Of a DNA stretch of 64,000 nt, positions 58,662 to 64,000 are shown piece after piece. The number at the start of each line of letters is the position of its first letter. Position 1 is the first letter of the stretch. This DNA comes from Acanthosepion pharaonis (lineage: Eukaryota > Mollusca > Cephalopoda > Sepiida > Sepiidae). A model generated the notes under the pieces. That model was not told the origin of the DNA. It saw only the letters and a program-made list of their open reading frames with translations, and did not search any database. The translations under genes and the position numbers were made by a program. The stretch spans positions 1,130,001 through 1,194,000 of the forward strand of contig CAHIKZ030005404.1 in assembly GCA_903632075.3 (NCBI GenBank), read 5' to 3'.

Positions 58662-59900
58662 TTCCCACTTCTATGTTTTAGATTATGACACTGATTAATC
58701 TCAGAATATTAAAAAGAAACTCTTATTAGCACCCACAACAAAAGTCCATTTCCATGATCACCTTGGTAATATTTATACCTTCTCAGCCCTTTATTTTCAA
58801 ACTTTTATATGGCCAATTTAGGAAACAAAACATTAAAATGTATTGGTTCTTTTGTGGTTACCTTAATGAACTAATCTCAAAATAGTCATTTTCGAGTTTG
58901 TTCTAGTCCCCCATTTTATCTACTGGTATATTTATATAAATTTTAAAAGAATTTAAAGCTTCAATAATTAACTTTCATTAACTCTTTTCATGTTACTATT
59001 ATTATATTCCATGTTAGCTCATGGTGATTCATAAATTAGAGCCACTTTTTGGGTCTGTTCTTCATCTTTCCTTGTTATCATAAAAGTAATTTATTTTATT
59101 TTCCTATTTATCATAAAACCTGTTGAAATGCTTTTAGCAAAATTCTAAATAATTTAAGCTTTTTACTATGTACTTTTACAAAGAAATCTTATAAGGCTGG
59201 TAAAATAACAAACTTACATTTGATAACCACTGATGATAAAGCCAAAGAGAAAACAGTGTAATGAGAATGGAAACAAAACTCGTTCAATTCTGATATAAAA
59301 CAACTTTTTCTCAAAATTAACAGAGCTGGTTCAGTCTCTGAATTATAGGATGTTATTCATAGGGCTAAAAAAAAGGACATATAGTTTTGAAGTGCTGAAG
59401 GAAAAATTTTTTTAAATAATTAACCAATTGAAATAGAACATTCCTTTCTATTTTTAGTTGAATTGGATACTATATACTATAAATGGCATGTTAGTTGACT
59501 GGGGAGTAATAACATGAGTTTACTTTCTTAAACCTCAATTTTATCTCTTTAAAAAATGTTTTAATGTAGATTGTGTTTCTTTATATTCAAATGGGGATAT
59601 GCATAGTTACCTTGCAAGATGCATTTTGATCCCATCATTCAAACAGGGTACTTTAATACAAGCTGTCATCAACAAAGGAGCTTCTGTTAAATTTGGGCAG
59701 AATTTTGCTAAGTTGATGTGTCCAAATAGTACAAGATGATTTAATATTAAAATAAGAGGACTTTCTCAACAATACACCTTTGTCAAAATCTATAAACAAG
59801 TTCAAAGAATGGCAATTCAATATAAAAGATTATGGTTGGTTGAATTTTTTTTTTTTTTTTTAACTCACTGATTTGATAAATAATACAATATAAGAATTGG
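57772..59900. other. Gene-free presumed intron
   Basis: AT-rich with T-runs at about 57,876-57,892 and 58,633-58,660. A short acidic stretch is encoded on the minus strand near 58,130-58,190 (DEGCDSEGEDDS) without supporting context. Confidence 0.45.
58633..58660. repeat. Poly-T tract
   Basis: A pure run of about 28 T. Confidence 0.95.
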
Positions 59901-59905
59901 AAGCC

Positions 59906-60749
59906 AGATGAATGGGCAAATTCGTTATTGGACTAGTGCATTATGATTTAGCTGAGCCAATAGGCCCTGTTGCTAAAGACAATTTCAGATATACTCAGAG
60001 TTCTATGGATGATTTTTTGACTTTATTATCATTTCGTAAGAGCAGAGTAATGCCCTGTGAGATTGAAGTCCTTCTTGAAATGATAATGTCTATTACTCTG
60101 GTTAAGATTACATGGTTGTTGCACATCTTCAGGATAGGTGTTACAATCCCAGAACAGGAAAAATGGCATTTGAGTGGTTCACTGGTACTAAGCCAAATAT
60201 AGTAATATTCATATTTTTGGTGCAATTTGTTATAGACAGAAAGGAAGCTTGATAACAATCAAAAAGTTATTTTTGTAAGCTATGACAAAGATAAACTGAC
60301 ATAACTTGTATATTTTCTAAAAAAAAAGAAAAGAAAATTAAGGTGTGTAATGTTCACTAATAACTTGTAAGCTGCAAATGGTGGTAGTTAACTCACTAAG
60401 TCATCACTTATGCTAGTTGATGATATAACAACTTCAATGTCTTGAAACTTATCCACCTGAACAGGAAAATGAAAATAGTCATGACAAGAAAAATCTAGTT
60501 TTCATTCAAAAGCAGGTCACCACCTTAACACATTGAACTATCGAGATAATGTTATAAGGTCACTAAGAAATGCTCATGGTCAAGATCTCCAAAACTTAGA
60601 AAAATGAAATTGTTGATTGGGTTTCCGCATACTGAAAGTAATTCTATTGAAGAAAGTAGTGTTGGATATCCAAGTAGGAATCATAACAAGCTTTAACACC
60701 TTGAAGATTATATTGTTGATATTGACAATAATGTGACCTGCATGACAGC
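59906..60749 (+). pseudogene. Ty1/copia integrase region, degraded
   Basis: The plus strand reads VIGLVHYDLAEPIGPVAKDN then FRYTQSSMDDFLTLLSF, which fits the copia integrase start (E-LVH-x-DL-x-GP-x-G... then F-x-DD(F/Y)), where the first catalytic Asp lies in VHYD and the second region follows DD. After this the frame is lost to stops and shifts, and only scattered fragments (KSFLEMIMS-like, VKITWLLHI) remain up to the SINE insertion. The GAG-pre-integrase H-x-C-x-C zinc site upstream is not visible. Confidence 0.65.
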
Positions 60750-60767
60750 CTACTGTTACTTATTAGT

Positions 60768-60902
60768 CGAGCACCTCAAGGTCGTGTAATAGTTAGCAAG
60801 CTTGTCTTGCTAGAAAAGTTATGACCGGGTAGTGAGTTCACTCCTCACTGGGTGCCCCTACTTTCGGCCTTGTGCCACATCTTAGCTACGCTTGGAAAAT
60901 CG
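60768..60902 (+). mobile_element. tRNA-derived SINE with 18-bp TSD, nested in copia sequence
   Basis: A 135-bp unit is flanked by a perfect 18-bp duplication, CTACTGTTACTTATTAGT, at 60,750-60,767 and 60,903-60,920. Its head has GTGTAATAGTTAGCAAGC (A-box region) and GTGAGTTCACTCC (B-box region). GCACC near the 5' end can pair with GGTGC at about 60,855, as in an acceptor stem. The tail CGGCCTTGTGCCACATCTTA ends in GGAAAATCG. It is the sister of 4402-4537. The perfect TSD shows it is younger than the copia sequence it interrupts. Confidence 0.93.
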
Positions 60903-60946
60903 CTACTGTTACTTATTAGTTAACTCACTGTGAAGTCACTCATTGT

Positions 60947-61143
60947 GAAGTGGACATAAGGTATATAAGGACTGCAAAATTGGTTTACAATTTATACAGA
61001 ATAAGTAGTAGTAGTAGTGCTTAATTTACATTCTGATAGTTACTTGACCACTCACCAGATCTGTTATATTGTAACACAGTTGTCACGATACTTGCAACTG
61101 GAATGAAGTTTGTTACTGAACTTGTAAGAATCCAGCCCTAAAC
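60947..61143 (+). repeat. ~200-bp direct repeat, left copy (possible copia LTR)
   Basis: This is about 95 percent identical to 61,873-62,073, from GAAGTGGACATAA to AATCCAGCCCTAAAC. It contains a TATA-like GGTATATAAGG at the start and a (AGT)n stretch. LTR identity would fit the flanking of copia RT sequence, but the integrase remnant lies outside on the left, so the pair does not bracket a normal gag-pol. The LTR versus internal-duplication question is open. Confidence 0.85.
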
Positions 61144-61872
61144 ATGACATATGAAGAAGCTATTATGTATGTTAATTCAAGTTATGCAGGATGTAATGAA
61201 AATAACACACATGAAATAGTCTCTACATTAGAAGATAGAACAGCAATGGAAGTGAATCACTGAATTTTCACAATTAAATCTAATAAAAATGGCAAGGAAT
61301 ATGTTTTATTGTGAAGGGATATTCCCAAATTCCTGGCATTAATTATCATGAGACATTTTCACCTACAGCATGCATTACATCCATGTTAGTATTAATGCAG
61401 TTAGCTATTCAGTAGTTGGATTGTTCACCAGATTGATGTTAAAATGGCTTATGTGCCAACTAATTGTGACTTGTACATGGAACAAACAAGTTCTGTAATT
61501 AGGCTCAAAAATGCTTCAAATTGGTATGTATACTAAAGTCATACAGTCTGAAACAAAGACAGAACTGGAAAACCGCATTGCACTCTTATTTGATTCATCA
61601 AGATCATTATCCAATCATTTACAAACACTTGTATCAATGCTAAACATGTTAGGGATAAATTATAATTATTGTTAATTGGGTTTGACTCTTATTACTACAA
61701 CTGTAATTCTGCACTCACTAATGCAAAGATATACTTGCCATAAGTTCAAAATGAAGGACATAAAAAAAGTTACTTGTTTCCTTAATATATGAAGGTGATA
61801 GAAGTAAAATGAACTAGAACAGTTGAAAGGCAAATTTAGTTTGCAAGATTGTAAATCCAAACTCACTCACAG
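61144..61872 (+). pseudogene. Ty1/copia reverse transcriptase region, degraded
   Basis: Plus-strand fragments in order: VKGYSQIPGINYHETFSPTA (about 61,308-61,367) followed by TSMLVLMQLAIQ, the diagnostic start of copia RT (A-KG-x-Q-x2-G-x-DY-x-ETFSP); TALHSYLIHQ (about 61,575-61,605); and FKMKDIKKVTCFLNI then GKFSLQDCKSKLT (about 61,745-61,865), which match the copia FxMKDLG-x2-x-FLG and DC-x-P-x-STP blocks. The catalytic YVDD region is frameshifted. The coding stops exactly where the right-hand direct repeat starts. Confidence 0.85.
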
Positions 61873-62073
61873 GAAGTGGACATAAATAAGGTATATAAGG
61901 ACTGCAAAATTGGTTTACAATTTATACAGAATAAGTAGTAGTAGTAGTGCTTAATTTACATTCTGATAGTTACTTAACCACTCACCAGATCTGTTATATT
62001 GTAACAAAGTTGTCATGATACTTGCAACTGGAATGAAGTTTGTAAATGAACTTGTAAGAATCCAGCCCTAAAC
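61873..62073 (+). repeat. ~200-bp direct repeat, right copy
   Basis: Second copy of 60,947-61,143, with a 4-base insertion (AATA) near its start and a handful of substitutions. Its right end abuts the target duplication of the Penelope-like element. Confidence 0.85.
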
Positions 62074-62085
62074 TTAATGTTTTAT

Positions 62086-63217
62086 CTGTCTATATTTCTG
62101 AGATGAGGTATTATGTACACTATTTACATTATTCGGACTATTGTCCTCATCTTTGTCACCATATTTATTACGTTTTGGCCATTATACGCTCCAGCCTCCT
62201 TCTTCATAAGTGGCGACCCAGAGACATTAGATAAAGAATTGGTCAGTATAAGTAGTACCCTACAATGTAACAACTACCCTGGGTACATGGCAGCAGCCCC
62301 CAAAAACTGGGATAGGTGGGTACAAGAGGAGGACAACAACACTCAGAAAACAGTCTGCCTGCCTTATGTGAAGGGGTTATCAGAGAAAATACAAGGATCT
62401 GCAGGACAACCTTCAAAAGCTGGACGACTCTTCAGATATTTCTCCCAAGTAAGCCCCCCCCATATAGGAGAACATGACTAAAGACTGTGTGTGTGCTATC
62501 CTGTGCAGCTGCAGAAAGAAATATAAAGGAGAAACAGGCTGTCCCCTTAAGGTAAGGCTTCAAGAACACCAGAAAGCTGTAACATGAGGGGAAGTGGAAA
62601 AATCAAGAGGGGGCTGACCACATATGGAGAGAAAAGAGATCACCGCCCTCTGTGGGATCAGGTTGAAATCATAGACAAATAATACCATTGCAGAATTCGT
62701 AAACTTAAGGAATCAGCACATATGCTTGGCCACAAAAATCTAAGCCGACCAAGCATAGAAATGAATACAATATGGGAACCCGTAATAAGGAGTGCCAGAG
62801 AAAAGTAATAGTAACAACAAAAATTGCAATATGAGCTCTGGTAAAAACATGCATTGATAACAGCAAAATTGCAATATGAGAACTCGTAAAAAATGATTGC
62901 TGAAAACGTTAGGTTTATAATACCCAGAAATTCATACACAGATGTCCTCAAGGACACATGGCACAGTGGATAAAGGCGTTAGATCAAATGACAGGACCCA
63001 GTGTGAGTTCAATTCCTGGTTAAGGGGAATTAACAGGAGATAACTGACATCCATTAGACATGGCGTGTGGAACTAGAACAGTTTACCCCAGTTAGCGAAA
63101 TAAAGGGTTCAGTTTGACATTCCAATCACCTAAAGAAGGCCGGAGCGTACAACAGCCAAAACATTAATAAATATGGCAACAAAGTTGAGGACAATAGTTC
63201 AAATAATGTAAATAGTG
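62086..63217 (+). mobile_element. Penelope-like element, 5'-truncated, with inverted terminal copy and 12-bp TSD
   Basis: The element is flanked by TTAATGTTTTAT at 62,074-62,085 and 63,218-63,229. The left 122 bp (62,086-62,207) are an inverted copy of the right end (63,127-63,217 and beyond). Between them are GIY-YIG coding sequence, CAATATGAG repeats and a tRNA-like block with A-box TGGCACAGTGG (about 62,958) and B-box GTTCAATTCC (about 63,008). Inverted copies of the terminal repeat at the 5' end are a known feature of Penelope-like elements. It inserted at the edge of the copia direct repeat and is therefore younger than it. Confidence 0.85.
62208..62810 (+). pseudogene. Penelope-like RT C-terminus and GIY-YIG endonuclease, degraded
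   Basis: It starts SGDPETLDKELVSISSTLQC and continues KTVCLPYVKGLSEKIQ (RT thumb region). After a frame change, CVCAILCSCRKKYKGETGCP and LKVRLQEHQKAVT (about 62,488-62,585) form the GIY-YIG nuclease core, with CxC and (Y)KGET-x-P-x-KVR-x-EH. Further frames give DHIWRE-like, LWDQVEIIDK and IRKLKESAHMLGHKNL then SIEMNTIWEPVIRSAREK at the end. Three or four frameshifts and stops separate the pieces. The YADD-type polymerase core is absent because of 5' truncation. In intact elements the nuclease nicks the target for reverse transcription. Confidence 0.85.
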
Positions 63218-63229
63218 TTAATGTTTTAT

Positions 63230-64000
63230 ATTTAAATTATTGAGAATGTAATGTTTACCATAAGTGGGGGATATTGGAATATAAACATGTCTGATCATAC
63301 ATTCCTTAAATGTAAATAACATGCATGTAAATTTGAGTAAAATTATAAAGCTATTTTGAAATGTATGCTGTGTTTGATTATAATTCTAGAAATGTGGGTG
63401 TTTTTATATAATTATTGATGTTTCATTTATTGTCATGAAGTCTAACAAATTGTCACCAGTTCCAATATAAACATTTATTTTGCAACTATGTATAAAGTGC
63501 TAATTAACCTTTACTACATGAATTTCTTTCTTGAATTGTTCCCCTAGCCATATTTTTTATTTTTTTCTTAGTGCACAAAAACCTTAATACCTACCATTTT
63601 TAAAATTTTTATAACTTTCTTTGTATTGTGTGTATAGATTTTATTTTTTGTATACTGATAAAAGAATGGATGAGTAATATTTTGATGTAATGCATTATGT
63701 AATCCATTACATCTTGCATGCATGTTTTGATCTTTTAAAACAAATTGAAATACAAAATAAAAACAAATGCATTAACAATTTAACATTAACTTTTATTACT
63801 ACTTGTGGAGTTCTGAGGTGCAATAAGAAGCAAAATAGCTAAAAAGGCTTTCATTTCATCAAGTGACATGCTTCCTCGTGTTTATATATGAGAAGACACC
63901 AGCTTTTGTTTGGTCTTTCTTTCACCTGACTAGCATATTTATTTCTTTTGTTGACAAATAAGGTTATTTTGTCATTTATGAATAGACAAAAGAAAGGCTA
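63230..64000. other. Gene-free presumed intron to window end
   Basis: AT-rich; no coding, RNA or repeat structure recognised. Confidence 0.5.

Noticed and set aside
12422..64000. Further exons of the B56 gene
   Set aside because: I looked for codons of the next conserved segment (LFxxKLxQCC and following) on the plus strand and saw none. A spliced alignment would be decisive.
1..64000. CRISPR arrays, operons, ribosome binding sites or a bacterial origin of the sequence
   Set aside because: No regularly spaced repeats with unique spacers. Gene density, splice donor, SINEs and microsatellites show this is animal nuclear DNA.

Overview
This is a non-coding-dominated, AT-rich stretch of an animal nuclear genome. 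I see one exon of an ordinary cellular gene; nearly everything else recognisable is transposon debris or simple repeat. The mix (tRNA-derived SINEs, BEL/Pao and Ty1/copia retrotransposons, Penelope-like elements, Tc1/mariner, hAT, piggyBac and Helitron remnants, many long TA, TG and GA microsatellites, CpG-poor background) fits a lophotrochozoan, most likely a mollusc and plausibly a cephalopod. The species assignment is inference.

Layout. 1-8.3 kb: a mariner-like transposase tail, direct repeats, two tRNA-derived SINEs with target-site duplications (TSDs), an inverted-repeat element set in TA microsatellites, and three related elements that carry a tRNA-like block; two of the three show matching inverted ends. 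About 10-16.3 kb: a CpG-retaining domain centred on the first coding exon (12,280-12,421, plus strand) of a PP2A B56 regulatory subunit of the alpha/epsilon type. Its splice donor is clear and no second coding exon was found, so the remaining ~51 kb is probably its first intron. 16-29.7 kb: mostly featureless AT-rich DNA with one unrecognised coding-like relic and one Penelope-like relic. 29.77-31.71 kb: a 1.94-kb non-coding element with long terminal inverted repeats and TTAA on both sides. 35.7-37.6 kb: a Penelope-like 3' end beside a complete mariner whose transposase is broken by two TGA codons. 40.35-40.57 kb: a solo LTR with a 5-bp TSD. 41.5-44.3 kb: a Helitron relic. 47-52 kb: LINE, piggyBac, Tc1-like and hAT relics, all on the minus strand. 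52.2-57.8 kb: a decayed BEL/Pao retrotransposon on the minus strand. 59.9-63.2 kb: a nested block in which Ty1/copia pieces are interrupted by a SINE (18-bp TSD) and by a Penelope-like element (12-bp TSD).

No element looks autonomous. The most interesting items are the TTAA element, the Penelope-like terminal region that combines a tRNA-like promoter block with a hammerhead-like ribozyme core, the inverted-repeat elements carrying tRNA-like blocks, and the CpG-retaining domain around the B56 start. All translations were made by eye; no database search was possible.
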